64,000 nucleotides of DNA from Pseudomonas leptonychotis (GTDB taxonomy: Bacteria > Pseudomonadota > Gammaproteobacteria > Pseudomonadales > Pseudomonadaceae). Numbering within the stretch: position 1 is the stretch's first letter; each line of letters begins with the position of its first letter. The DNA is taken from positions 2,046,001 to 2,110,000 of the forward strand of contig NZ_RFLV01000001.1 of the NCBI RefSeq assembly GCF_004920405.1, written 5' to 3'. The translations under genes were made by a program, and so were the position numbers. The notes under the pieces are model-generated. The model ran no database searches. It was not told the DNA's origin and was given only the letters and a program-made list of their open reading frames with translations. This document shows positions 52,930-60,918 of the stretch, one piece after another.

Positions 52930-53184
52930 ATGTCTCTGCGTGTCGTCGCACTACTCGCTGGTTGCCTGCTGTTGGCTGCCTGCAACAAGGTCAATCAGGA
53001 TAACTACGCCCAGCTTAAGCCGGGCATGCACAAAGGTGAGGTGGAAAGCCTGTTGGGTGGTCCGGCCGAATGTGCGGGCGCGTTGGGCATGTCCAGCTGC
53101 ACCTGGGGCGACGAGCAGCGCTTTATCAGCGTTCAGTACGCCGGCGACAAGGTCATGATGTTTTCCGGCAAGGGCTTGAAGTGA
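52930..53184 (+). CDS. Small BamE/SmpA-like lipoprotein
   Basis: Lipoprotein of 84 residues. Signal MSLRVVALLAGCLLLAAC ends in a lipobox with Cys18. The mature part YAQLKPGMHKGEVESLLGGP has the G-M-x-x-x-E-V-x-x-L-x-G-x-P motif of the SmpA/OmlA fold (BamE-like). CAGGAG RBS. It is shorter than BamE itself, so it is a relative, not BamE. Its stop overlaps the blc ATG, making one operon. Confidence 0.85.
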   Translation: MSLRVVALLAGCLLLAACNKVNQDNYAQLKPGMHKGEVESLLGGPAECAGALGMSSCTWGDEQRFISVQYAGDKVMMFSGKGLK

Positions 53185-53747
53185 TGCGCCTGCTGGCGGC
53201 GTTGGCCGCAGCAGCGATGCTGGTAGGTTGCGCCAATTCCGGCACAGGCGTGGTGCCACCGAAGACTGTCGAGAGTGTTGATCTGCAGCGTTATCAGGGC
53301 ACCTGGTACGAACAGGCGCGTTTGCCGATGTTCTTTCAGCGCAACTGCGCGCAGTCCGAGGCGCTTTATGAGCTGCAGGAAGGCGGCACAATCGGTGTGA
53401 CCAACCGCTGCCGTACGCTTGATGGCGATACGCAGCAAGTGCAGGGCCAAGCTGTGCCTCAGGTGCCGGGTGAAACTAACAAGCTCTGGGTGCGTTTCGA
53501 GAACTGGGCCAGTAGCCTGCTGCCTGGCCTGACCAAGGGTGAATACTGGATACTTTACCTGGATGACGACTACAAGGCCGCGTTGGTTGGGCATCCCAAT
53601 CGTGAGTATCTCTGGTTGTTAACGCGAGATCAGGACGCCAGCACGAGACACCTGGCGACGCTACTTGAAGAGGCGCGCAGCCGTGGTTATGACACCCGTG
53701 AGCTGATCTGGCGCCGTACGGCTGCCGAGATGGCGTTGCAGCGTTAG
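53184..53747 (+). CDS. blc: Lipocalin family outer-membrane lipoprotein Blc
   Basis: Lipocalin of 187 residues. The signal ends LAAAAMLVGC (lipobox, Cys17). The GxW motif YQGTWYEQARLPMFFQRNC begins the barrel, followed by YWILYLDDDYKAALVG and the third lipocalin motif region LWLLTRD. It binds hydrophobic ligands at the outer membrane, possibly lysophospholipids. The ATG at 53184 overlaps the stop of the small lipoprotein. Confidence 0.92.
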   Translation: MRLLAALAAAAMLVGCANSGTGVVPPKTVESVDLQRYQGTWYEQARLPMFFQRNCAQSEALYELQEGGTIGVTNRCRTLDGDTQQVQGQAVPQVPGETNKLWVRFENWASSLLPGLTKGEYWILYLDDDYKAALVGHPNREYLWLLTRDQDASTRHLATLLEEARSRGYDTRELIWRRTAAEMALQR

Positions 53748-53761
53748 TTAGCTGGAGCTGC

Positions 53762-54208
53762 TTATTTTTTGGCTTTCGGGTGCTGCAAGCGGATGTGCAG
53801 TTGGCTGTTCGCTGTGCCGTGCTCGAACAGGCTGTCACGGGGCGTGGGTTTGCCGTTGAGCAGCGGCGGGTTGGCGGAAAAACCCACCGGTTCCAGCGGG
53901 ATACCACGCCGGCTTTGATCGAGCTGACCGTTGCCATTGCTGTCCTGGAACAGCTCGATGGCATAGTGCCCCGGCGGCACATCAGGCCAGCGCAACTGTC
54001 CATGTTCGCTGCGCAACTGGCGCAACGGCTGTTCGGGCCAGCGCTGCTGTTCGGCGTTCACCAGCGCAGCATGCAGCGTACCGACAGCGTGAATGCCGTC
54101 CACTGTGACCAGAATGTCACCCGCTTGGGCGTACGAGCCGACCAATAGCAGCAAAAGGCCAGCCTTATAGCCGGTCTTCTTTACGGTTTGAAGAATTCTC
54201 TGTGGCAT
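53762..54208 (-). CDS. DUF2141 family exported protein
   Basis: Exported protein of 148 residues. N-terminus KKTGYKAGLLLLLVGSYAQA is a signal peptide. The DUF2141 pattern follows: ILVTVDGIHAVGTLHAALVNA, PPGHYAIELFQDSNGNGQLDQSRRGIPLEPVGFS (a calcium-like DSNGNGQLD loop) and a TPRDSLFEHG segment. Function unknown. Divergent from the darA-like gene (31 bp between starts), convergent with blc. Confidence 0.85.
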   Translation of the reverse strand: MPQRILQTVKKTGYKAGLLLLLVGSYAQAGDILVTVDGIHAVGTLHAALVNAEQQRWPEQPLRQLRSEHGQLRWPDVPPGHYAIELFQDSNGNGQLDQSRRGIPLEPVGFSANPPLLNGKPTPRDSLFEHGTANSQLHIRLQHPKAKK

Positions 54209-54239
54209 AATCCGGGCCTTTCGCAGGAAGTGGCTGGCG

Positions 54240-55157
54240 ATGCGTCAGGTCTTGATCGTTCATTTTTCGCAAACTGGCCAGCTAGATAAGCTGGCGCAGT
54301 CAGTCTGCGCGCCGCTGCTGCAACACGCGGATATTCAGCTGGATTTCCTGGCGCTGCAACCCGCGCAACCTTACCCGTTTCCCTGGCCGTTTCTCGACTT
54401 TTTCCGGATTTTTCCAGAAACGGTGTTGATGCGCCCGCAGCCTCTGCTGCCGTTGGCGGTGGATGCGAGCAAGCGTTATGACCTGGTGATTTTGGCGTAT
54501 CAGGTGTGGTTCCTCTCGCCTTCGCAACCGATGAGTGCCTTTCTCGCCTCGCCAGAAGCCGCGCAGTTGCTCAAGGGCACACCGGTGGTCACCCTGATTG
54601 GCTGCCGCAATATGTGGTTGATGGCCCAGGAGAAGATTAAAACCCGGCTCGGTGAGTTGGGTGCCAGGCTGGTCGACAATATCGCCCTGACAGACGCCTG
54701 TGGCACCGCGGCAAGTTTTCTGGCAACGCCTTTGTGGCTGTTTACCGGCCGACAGAAGCCTTACAGCTGGGTGCCGCGTGCGGGTATTGCTGAGGCAGAG
54801 ATTACCGCGGCCAGTCGTTTCGGTGAGGCCATGGCGCAGCGACTGACGTTGAATGATCGGCCAATCGAGCAGCCGATGCTTGCCGGCCTTGGCGCGGTAC
54901 GCATCGATGAAAAGCTGATCGCCAGTGAAAAAGTCGGCAACCGCAGTTTTCAGTTGTGGAGCCGTTTGCTGGTCGCACTTGGCCCGCAGCAGAGTCGTCG
55001 CCGTGCGGCAGGGCTGCTGGTGTATATCGTGTTTTTGTTGTGCCTGATCGTCACCGTGGTGCCGCTCAGTGCCTTGCTTAAAAAGCTGCTGGCGCCACTG
55101 TTAAAAGAGCGTACACAGCGCGAAAAAGCGTACTTTGCCGGCCCGTCTGGCGAGTGA
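54240..55157 (+). CDS. DarA-like dialkylresorcinol condensing enzyme homologue (flavodoxin fold)
   Basis: Protein of 305 residues. The flavodoxin-like N-terminal domain begins MRQVLIVHFSQTGQLDKLAQS and includes YDLVILAYQVWFLSPSQPMSAFL and VVTLIGCRNMWLMAQEKIK. A C-terminal membrane helix (about 265-288, GLLVYIVFLLCLIVTVVPLSALL) is present. This architecture is that of proteins annotated DarA, which with the KASIII DarB condense two acyl chains to dialkylresorcinols. The next gene is DarB-like, supporting the reading. Product not predictable. First gene of a four-gene operon. Confidence 0.75.
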   Translation: MRQVLIVHFSQTGQLDKLAQSVCAPLLQHADIQLDFLALQPAQPYPFPWPFLDFFRIFPETVLMRPQPLLPLAVDASKRYDLVILAYQVWFLSPSQPMSAFLASPEAAQLLKGTPVVTLIGCRNMWLMAQEKIKTRLGELGARLVDNIALTDACGTAASFLATPLWLFTGRQKPYSWVPRAGIAEAEITAASRFGEAMAQRLTLNDRPIEQPMLAGLGAVRIDEKLIASEKVGNRSFQLWSRLLVALGPQQSRRRAAGLLVYIVFLLCLIVTVVPLSALLKKLLAPLLKERTQREKAYFAGPSGE

Positions 55158-55176
55158 CGTGACCCGAGGAAGCCCC

Positions 55177-56343
55177 GTGGTACAACCTGTATATATCAAT
55201 CGCATCAGTGCCTTTCTGCCCCATGAGCCAGTCGGCAATGAGCAGATGGAAGCGCGCCTGGGGCTGGTTGGCGGCAAGCCGTCGCGGGCGCGCAAACTGG
55301 TCTTGCGCAGCAATGGCATTCAGCAGCGCCACTACGTGATCGACCCGCAAACCGGCACGCCGAGCATGAACAATGCTCAGGTCAGTGCCGCGGCTATCCG
55401 TGGGCTGCTGGGTGGTGACTTCCAGCTGAGCGATGTTGATTGTTTGGTGGCCAGCAGCGCCTCGCCGGATCAGACCATGCCAGGGCATGCCGTGATGGTG
55501 CAGGGCGAACTGGGCAACCCACCGTGTGAGGTGGTGTCTACCGCCGGTATCTGCCTGTGCGGCATGACCGCGTTGAAATATGCCTGGATGAGCGTGGCCA
55601 GTGGCGAAAGCCGTAATGCCGTGGCCTGTGGCTCGGAAGTGGCCTCGACCTTGATGCAGGCGAGCAACTTCAGCGGCGAATATGAAAGCCGTCTCGACGA
55701 GCTAGAAACCCACCCGGAGATCGCCTTCGAGAAGGACTTTCTGCGCTGGATGCTTTCTGACGGCGCCGGTGCGGTGTTGCTTCAAGGCCAGCCGAATAGC
55801 AGCGGACTGAGCCTGCGTATCGATTGGATCGACATTCTCTCGTTCGCCGATCAGATGCCGGCGTGTATGTACGCCGGCGCCGATATGGTCGACGGCCAGC
55901 TGCACGGCTGGAGTCGCTACAGCGGCCACGAGCGCAACCGCCGTTCACTGATGGCGATCAAGCAGGACGTCAAGCTGCTCAACGACAACATCGTCAAATA
56001 CACCGTTGAAGAAACGCTCAAGCGGATCATGGCCCGGCGCGAACTGCATGCTGAGGCCATCGATTATTTCCTTCCGCATTATTCCTCGGAGTTTTTCCGC
56101 GAGCGCCTGGCGGTGGGCTTGGCCAATGCAGGGTTGCCGATTGCGCAGGAGCGCTGGTTCACCAATTTAACCAGCAAGGGTAATACCGGTGCGGCGTCGA
56201 TCTTTATCATGCTTGATGAACTGTTCAATTCGGGCGAGTTGCGCAGTGGCCAACGCCTGCTGTGCTATGTACCGGAAAGTGGGCGTTTCTCCAGCGCCTT
56301 TATGCAGCTGACCGTAGTCGGCGATGCGAGCGAACCAGCATGA
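55177..56343 (+). CDS. DarB-like beta-ketoacyl-ACP synthase III
   Basis: Thiolase-fold enzyme of 388 residues with a GTG start at 55177 (RBS GAGGAAG); an ATG at 55135 lies inside the previous gene and is less likely. The catalytic triad is visible: Cys126 in TAGICLCGMTALKYA, His301 in YFLPHYSSEFF and Asn336 in TSKGNTGAAS. It differs from FabH in the Cys loop and resembles DarB/CerJ-type enzymes that join beta-ketoacyl chains. Ends in ATGA overlap with the following gene. Confidence 0.85.
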   Translation: MVQPVYINRISAFLPHEPVGNEQMEARLGLVGGKPSRARKLVLRSNGIQQRHYVIDPQTGTPSMNNAQVSAAAIRGLLGGDFQLSDVDCLVASSASPDQTMPGHAVMVQGELGNPPCEVVSTAGICLCGMTALKYAWMSVASGESRNAVACGSEVASTLMQASNFSGEYESRLDELETHPEIAFEKDFLRWMLSDGAGAVLLQGQPNSSGLSLRIDWIDILSFADQMPACMYAGADMVDGQLHGWSRYSGHERNRRSLMAIKQDVKLLNDNIVKYTVEETLKRIMARRELHAEAIDYFLPHYSSEFFRERLAVGLANAGLPIAQERWFTNLTSKGNTGAASIFIMLDELFNSGELRSGQRLLCYVPESGRFSSAFMQLTVVGDASEPA

Positions 56344-56747
56344 AGCTTGATGAAGTACCGCAAGATCACAGCTCCACCTATGGTGGTCACTGCAAGCTCG
56401 TTTATGCGGTGGATGCCAGCGGCCATTACCAAGGTGCGCAGAGTGATGGCTGGGAGCCGGAGGCCTTTGCTACGCAAATGGCGGTGGCTGAATTACAGGA
56501 GCAGGAAGCCGAGGCGCTGGCCGCCTGGCAGCGTGGCGAGCTGTCGCCGCTCAAATGTTTGATGTACCGCTATCGCCTGGACGAACCGGCGCTCGCGCAA
56601 ATTACCGGGCTTTGGCAGTGGCGCATTCGCCGGCATTTTCGCCCGAATATTTACCCGAAACTCTCAGCTGCCATCCTGGCGCGTTATGCGGAGGCCTTTG
56701 GCCTGCCCGTCGAGCAATTGATCACGTACCAGAAGGATTTGGCATGA
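56340..56747 (+). CDS. Conserved hypothetical protein with HTH-like C-terminus
   Basis: Protein of 135 residues starting at 56340 (overlapping the KASIII stop by 4 bp); the earlier in-frame ATG at 56262 lies inside that gene. The N-terminal half is acidic (DEVPQDHSSTYGGHCKLVYAV). The C-terminal half resembles a Cro/C1-type helix-turn-helix (DEPALAQITGLWQWRIRRHF, then LARYAEAFGLPVEQLI). It could be a small regulator or, given its position, a scaffold between synthase and acyltransferase. I do not recognise the family. Confidence 0.65.
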   Translation: MKLDEVPQDHSSTYGGHCKLVYAVDASGHYQGAQSDGWEPEAFATQMAVAELQEQEAEALAAWQRGELSPLKCLMYRYRLDEPALAQITGLWQWRIRRHFRPNIYPKLSAAILARYAEAFGLPVEQLITYQKDLA

Positions 56748-57751
56748 GCAGTTTCCAGCAGCCCTTTCAGCACCAGCAGAGCGCCCACTGCGAAAGCGGG
56801 GTGATGGCCAGCCTGTTGACCCATGCCGGTTTACCAATGAGCGAACCGATGGCGTTTGGCTTGGCGTCGGGCTTGGCGTTTGCTTACTTGCCGATCGTCA
56901 AGCTCAGCGGTATGCCGCTGATTGCCTACCGTATGCCGCCCAAGTATTTGATTAAAACCTTGAGCAAACGCCTCGGCGCGAAATTGCACACACAAACCTT
57001 CAGCAACCCCGAGCAGGGCCGCCGCGAGCTTGATGCCGCGCTGGACAGCGGGCGTTTGGCCGGATTACAGAGCTCGGTGTTCTGGTTGCCGTACTTTCCA
57101 CCGGAGATGCGCTTTCACTTCAACGCGCACAATCTGCTGGCGTACGGCCGCGAGGGTAATGAATACCTGATCAGTGACCCGGTATTCGAACAGCCGGTGC
57201 GCTGCGCCGTCGAGGATTTGCAGAAAGCCCGCTTTGCCAAAGGCGCGCTGGCCGCCAAAGGGCTGATGTACTGGCTCGACGACGTGCCGCTGCAGCAGGA
57301 CTGGAGCAAGCTGATCCGCCAGAGCGTGCTGTCTACCACGCGCATCCTCGACGGCATGCCGTTGCCGTGGATTGGTGTTCGTGGCATCCAGCATCTGGCC
57401 AAGCAGATCGATAAGCTTGACCCGGCGCAGAGCAAATACAACCGCCTGTACCTGACTCACATCGTGCGCATGCAGGAAGAGATCGGCACCGGTGGTGCGG
57501 GCTTCCGCTTTATGTACGCGAGCTTTCTGCAGGAAGCCGGCGAGAAACTTGGCGACAGTAACCTGCAAGAGGCTTCGGCGCAGCTGACGGCGATTGGTGA
57601 TAATTGGCGCCAGTTTGCTTCGGCCTGCGTACGCGCCAGCCGCAACAAAACTGAGACGCCGAACTTCGCGCCGATTGCCGAAAGCCTGCGCGGCATCGCG
57701 TTGCAAGAGCGTGGATTGATGAAAGAATTGGCGGCCTGGAGCAAGCGTTAG
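56744..57751 (+). CDS. BtrH N-terminal domain protein (DUF4872), putative acyltransferase
   Basis: Soluble protein of 335 residues. N-terminal papain-like BtrH domain: Cys16 nucleophile in QSAHCESGVMASLL and a catalytic His/Asp in HFNAHNLLAYGREGNEYLISDP. The C-terminal part (about 190-335) is helical like DUF4872. In butirosin biosynthesis BtrH moves an acyl group from a carrier protein to an amine. Here it may off-load the product of the nearby ACP onto an acceptor. Overlaps the previous gene by 4 bp. Last gene of the plus-strand operon. Confidence 0.78.
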   Translation: MSSFQQPFQHQQSAHCESGVMASLLTHAGLPMSEPMAFGLASGLAFAYLPIVKLSGMPLIAYRMPPKYLIKTLSKRLGAKLHTQTFSNPEQGRRELDAALDSGRLAGLQSSVFWLPYFPPEMRFHFNAHNLLAYGREGNEYLISDPVFEQPVRCAVEDLQKARFAKGALAAKGLMYWLDDVPLQQDWSKLIRQSVLSTTRILDGMPLPWIGVRGIQHLAKQIDKLDPAQSKYNRLYLTHIVRMQEEIGTGGAGFRFMYASFLQEAGEKLGDSNLQEASAQLTAIGDNWRQFASACVRASRNKTETPNFAPIAESLRGIALQERGLMKELAAWSKR

Positions 57752-57791
57752 GGCGGAGCGTGCGTTATAGCTCCACCGTCCAAGCACCGAG

Positions 57792-57817
57792 GGTGGATGA
57801 AAACGGCGTCATCCACC
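57792..57817. terminator. Hairpin at the junction of the two convergent biosynthetic operons
   Basis: Perfect 9-bp arms GGTGGATGA / TCATCCACC with loop AAACGGCG, 40 bp after the BtrH-like stop and touching the stop codon of the chain-length factor on the other strand. No U tract; may slow both transcripts. Confidence 0.5.
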
Positions 57818-58371
57818 TACAGATTGATTCGTAGCACCTCAGTGCCTGCGCTTAGCTCGGCAAAGTTGGCAGCGTGGGCCGTCGTCGTCCCTTCAAGTAG
57901 CACCGCCTGCACGCAGAAGTCGCCATGCTCATCGCAAACCAATAGCAGTGCTTGCTCGATCAAACCATCCTGAAGGTCCAGATTGGCCAGTGCCTGTAAG
58001 TGCGTCCAGACCTGCTCGCCCGCACCGATAAACAGATTCGGCCCATCAATGCCCAGCTGCTGAGCGATATGAAAACCCGCCGCATTGCTCACGCTATTCA
58101 CAAATTCGAAGGGTTTCGGCTGCTTGTGTTGCACACACGTCGCCTCTAACAAGGCGGCCATGGTCGCCCGCGCTGGGTGGGCGGAGGCCAGGTACAGGCC
58201 GCAGTGGCTAAGCACCTGGGCTTTCAAGGGGGCGGCGGCCAGCAGGCATTGCAGGATCAGACGGTCAATGCGTCGCGGCGGACTGTCCAGCCATTGTCCT
58301 AGGGCGGCCTTCAATTGCTTGTCGTCGGTAGTGGCCAAACCACGAACTTCATTGGCGGCGATTACCGGCAT
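57817..58371 (-). CDS. Beta-ketoacyl synthase chain-length-factor-like protein
   Basis: Protein of 184 residues starting MPVIAANEVRGLAT at 58371, where GGGAGA gives an RBS. An alternative ATG at 58392 adds 7 residues. It matches the short beta-ketoacyl-synthase-like N-terminal family (LCGLYLASAHPARATMAALLEA, FEFVNSVSNAAGFHIAQQLGI, GPNLFIGAGE) and lacks the catalytic Cys of active synthases. In aryl-polyene type clusters such proteins pair with a KS and set chain length. Overlaps the KS gene by 10 bp. Confidence 0.78.
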   Translation of the reverse strand: MPVIAANEVRGLATTDDKQLKAALGQWLDSPPRRIDRLILQCLLAAAPLKAQVLSHCGLYLASAHPARATMAALLEATCVQHKQPKPFEFVNSVSNAAGFHIAQQLGIDGPNLFIGAGEQVWTHLQALANLDLQDGLIEQALLLVCDEHGDFCVQAVLLEGTTTAHAANFAELSAGTEVLRINL

Positions 58372-59486
58372 GGGCTTTCTCCCTGCATACAACCCTGCAT
58401 GACGAGGCTGGCGTTATTGCCACCAAAACCAAAGAAATTGGCCAGCAGCATACTGTCTGCCGCCAGTGGCTGCGGCGTTGCGCTCAGCGGCAGCATGGCG
58501 CTGTTGGCATAGGCCACACCCGGTAACGGGCCCTCCTGCAGACAGCCCAACAGCAGCAGGCTCTCACTCAGGCCGCAGGCCCCTAAGGTATGTCCGAGCC
58601 AGGGTTTGAGCAGGCTCAAGGCTGGCATTTGCGCGCCATATAACAGCCGTATGCCGTTGCTTTCGGCTTCATCATTGGCGCCGGTGGCGGTGCCGTGCAG
58701 CTTGACCAAATTGATCTGGTCGGCCGTGCAAGCGGCGCTTTTCAGTGCCTGCTGCATGACCCAATGGATATGGCTGCCATCTTCGCGGGTGGTGGTCAGG
58801 CTGCTGGTGTCGCAGGCGCTGAAACCGCCGAGCAAACGTGCCAGCGGGTTAGCGCCGGGTTCGCGACTGAGCAGTGCCGCGCAGTAGGCTTCACCGAGAA
58901 TGAGGCCATCGCGTTCGGGATGAAAGGGCCGGTACTGGCCGCTGGGGCTGGTTAGGCCCAGCGCGCCGAAGCCCTGCATGGCGATGGCGCTGGGCGTTTC
59001 GAAACTCAGCACCAGGCTGCGTGTGTACTGACCCGTGTTGAGCAGGCGGGCAGCGTAGAGCAAGCCGTTGGCGGCGCTGGTGCAGGCGGTGTTGAGGGTG
59101 AACGCTGCAGCGAAGCCCCAGCTCTGGCGCAACTGCTTGGCGATCAAGTCCAGTGAGGTTGAGTCGCCAGGTTGAAAGCCGTGGTGCTCGCGGGTCTGTG
59201 TTTCTAAGTCGGCGATGTCGAGGCTGGTGCTGGCGACAATCAGCAGGCAGTCGTCCAGTGCCTGCGGTTGGGCACCGAGGGTTTCGCCAATTAGCCGGTT
59301 CAGGCGCTGGGTCAGGCTTTCGCCGGTCTGCGCAGCGTACAGATAACTGCGTGGCTCATGCACTTCATGCAGTTGGAACTGCCCCGCTGGTGCAGTGCGG
59401 CCCTGCTGCATGGCCAGAGCGGCCGTGTGTAGATCTTCGCCGAGGGCGCAGTGTAAGGCGGCGCGTTGCAGGTAAACCGGCGTCAC
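58362..59486 (-). CDS. Beta-ketoacyl-ACP synthase (KS) of the cluster
   Basis: KAS I/II-type enzyme of 374 residues extending acyl-ACP with malonyl units. Catalytic Cys135 in LNTACTSAANGLLYA, His264 in KLHGTATGANDEAES, Lys294 and His299 in LKPWLGHTLGACGLSE, and the closing FFGFGGNNAS loop are all present, so it should be active. It is shorter than FabF (about 410), as in secondary pathways. Overlaps the ACP gene by 4 bp and the CLF by 10 bp. Confidence 0.87.
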   Translation of the reverse strand: MTPVYLQRAALHCALGEDLHTAALAMQQGRTAPAGQFQLHEVHEPRSYLYAAQTGESLTQRLNRLIGETLGAQPQALDDCLLIVASTSLDIADLETQTREHHGFQPGDSTSLDLIAKQLRQSWGFAAAFTLNTACTSAANGLLYAARLLNTGQYTRSLVLSFETPSAIAMQGFGALGLTSPSGQYRPFHPERDGLILGEAYCAALLSREPGANPLARLLGGFSACDTSSLTTTREDGSHIHWVMQQALKSAACTADQINLVKLHGTATGANDEAESNGIRLLYGAQMPALSLLKPWLGHTLGACGLSESLLLLGCLQEGPLPGVAYANSAMLPLSATPQPLAADSMLLANFFGFGGNNASLVMQGCMQGESPCR

Positions 59487-59749
59487 TGTTGCAGCCTGAT
59501 ATAGGCCGCAATAGTGGCGATGGTGTTGAGGATGCGCCGGCCATCTTTGGCGCCTTCAATGCGTACGCCGTAGTGTTGCTGCAGGGCCAGGGAGACCTGC
59601 AGGGCGTCGAGGCTGTCCATCTGAATACGGCTCTTCGGGCCGAATAAAGCCTCATCGTCGGCGATGCTCTGCCAATCGATATCGTCTTCCTTGTCGCACT
59701 CGCGAATCAGCAGTTGTTTGAGTTGTTGTTCTAGTAATGAGTGGTCCAT
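59483..59749 (-). CDS. Acyl carrier protein
   Basis: Acidic helical protein of 88 residues. The phosphopantetheine attachment Ser46 is in RIQMDSLDALQ (MDSLD for the usual DSLD). It carries the growing chain for the adjacent KS/CLF. Overlaps the permease gene by 19 bp and the KS gene by 4 bp, so it is made in one coupled operon. No phosphopantetheinyl transferase lies nearby; it must rely on a genomic one. Confidence 0.86.
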   Translation of the reverse strand: MDHSLLEQQLKQLLIRECDKEDDIDWQSIADDEALFGPKSRIQMDSLDALQVSLALQQHYGVRIEGAKDGRRILNTIATIAAYIRLQQ

Positions 59750-60918
59750 TGCGTGCGCTGTACTCGTCGGGTGAACAGAAGCAGCCCGCCTGCGCCGAAC
59801 AGTGTTGCAAACAGCAGCAGGCGCGCGCAGTAGGGGGCGATGTCGGCCAGTGAGCCGTGGCCCACCAGCAAGGTGAGAAAGGCGTCCAGCGCCCAGCTCA
59901 TGGGCGAAACTTCGGCCAGTTGGGCCATGGCCGCCGGCATTACGCTCTTGGGTACCATGATCCCGCCGATGGCGGCGAGCATGATATTGATGCCGCCACC
60001 GAGCAACAGTGCTTGTTCACTGCTGCGCGCCAGGGCGGCGAGCAGCAGGCCGAGGCTGCAGGTGGCCAGCGCGATGCTGATGGCCAGCAACCCGTAGGCT
60101 GCGGCACTGCCGGGCAAGCTGAGTGCGGGTAAGCCGAGTAGCGGTAAGCCGTACACACCGATAGCCAGTAACAGCCCGAACTGCAGCAGATTGATCGCCA
60201 GGTACGGCAGCAACTTGCTCAGCACCAGGGTGCTCAGGCTCAACCCCAGGCAGCGCAGACGCAGCAGGGTGCCGCTTTGTTGCTCACGTTGGAAGCCGCC
60301 CGCCATGGGCAGAACGACGAAGAACATGCCGAAAATCAGCCAGGCAGGCACGCTCAGTTGGGTGGCGTTAGCGCGGCCGCTAAGGTCGCCGCTGGCCAGT
60401 TGTTCTTGCTCGATGATCTGGCTTTGGGTGCGTTGCTGTACCAGCTTCAGGCGCGCAGCGCGGCTTAGCTCAGCATCAACCACGCCGCTGTCTTCCAGAT
60501 AAGCCAGCAGGCGGGTTTGCGCCAGGGCGATGCTCACCGCGCTGCGCAGACGTTGGCGCGAGAGTTTGTCGAACTGCGCGGGGAAGCTCAGGCTGGGCCC
60601 TTGGTGCGGGCTGTCCAGCAGCGTATCGGCAAACGTCTCGGGTACGTGTACGCGAGCCAGGCGCTCATCACTGCTGGGCAGCAGTTGGCTATCGGCTAAT
60701 TGCGCCTGCAAGGCTTCGCGGAAGAACTGGCTGGCGTCGTCATCCTGCTGCAGTTCCAGCACCAGGCGCAGGGCCGGTGGTTTGTCCTGCATATAGTTGG
60801 ACATGGCCCCGGCCATCAGCAGCAAGAACAGGGTCGGCATGATAAACAGCACGGCCAGCGCATGAGGGTCGCGCAGCAGCAACAACGCTTCTTTGCGCGT
60901 CAGCGCCCAGAGCCTCAT
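59731..60918 (-). CDS. ABC-2 type transporter permease
   Basis: Membrane protein of 395 residues. One helix near the N-terminus (LLLLRDPHALAVLFIMPTLFLLLMAG) is followed by a large extracytoplasmic loop (about 45-195, PETFADTLLDSPHQGPSLSF). Five more helices follow (LIFGMFFVVLPMAGG, LPYLAINLLQFGLLLAIG, and the C-terminal LLLFATLFGAGGLLLF). This is the ABC-2/YhhJ-like topology for exporting hydrophobic or lipid products. It pairs with the ATPase at 60915 (4-bp overlap). Confidence 0.85.
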   Translation of the reverse strand: MRLWALTRKEALLLLRDPHALAVLFIMPTLFLLLMAGAMSNYMQDKPPALRLVLELQQDDDASQFFREALQAQLADSQLLPSSDERLARVHVPETFADTLLDSPHQGPSLSFPAQFDKLSRQRLRSAVSIALAQTRLLAYLEDSGVVDAELSRAARLKLVQQRTQSQIIEQEQLASGDLSGRANATQLSVPAWLIFGMFFVVLPMAGGFQREQQSGTLLRLRCLGLSLSTLVLSKLLPYLAINLLQFGLLLAIGVYGLPLLGLPALSLPGSAAAYGLLAISIALATCSLGLLLAALARSSEQALLLGGGINIMLAAIGGIMVPKSVMPAAMAQLAEVSPMSWALDAFLTLLVGHGSLADIAPYCARLLLFATLFGAGGLLLFTRRVQRTQWTTHY

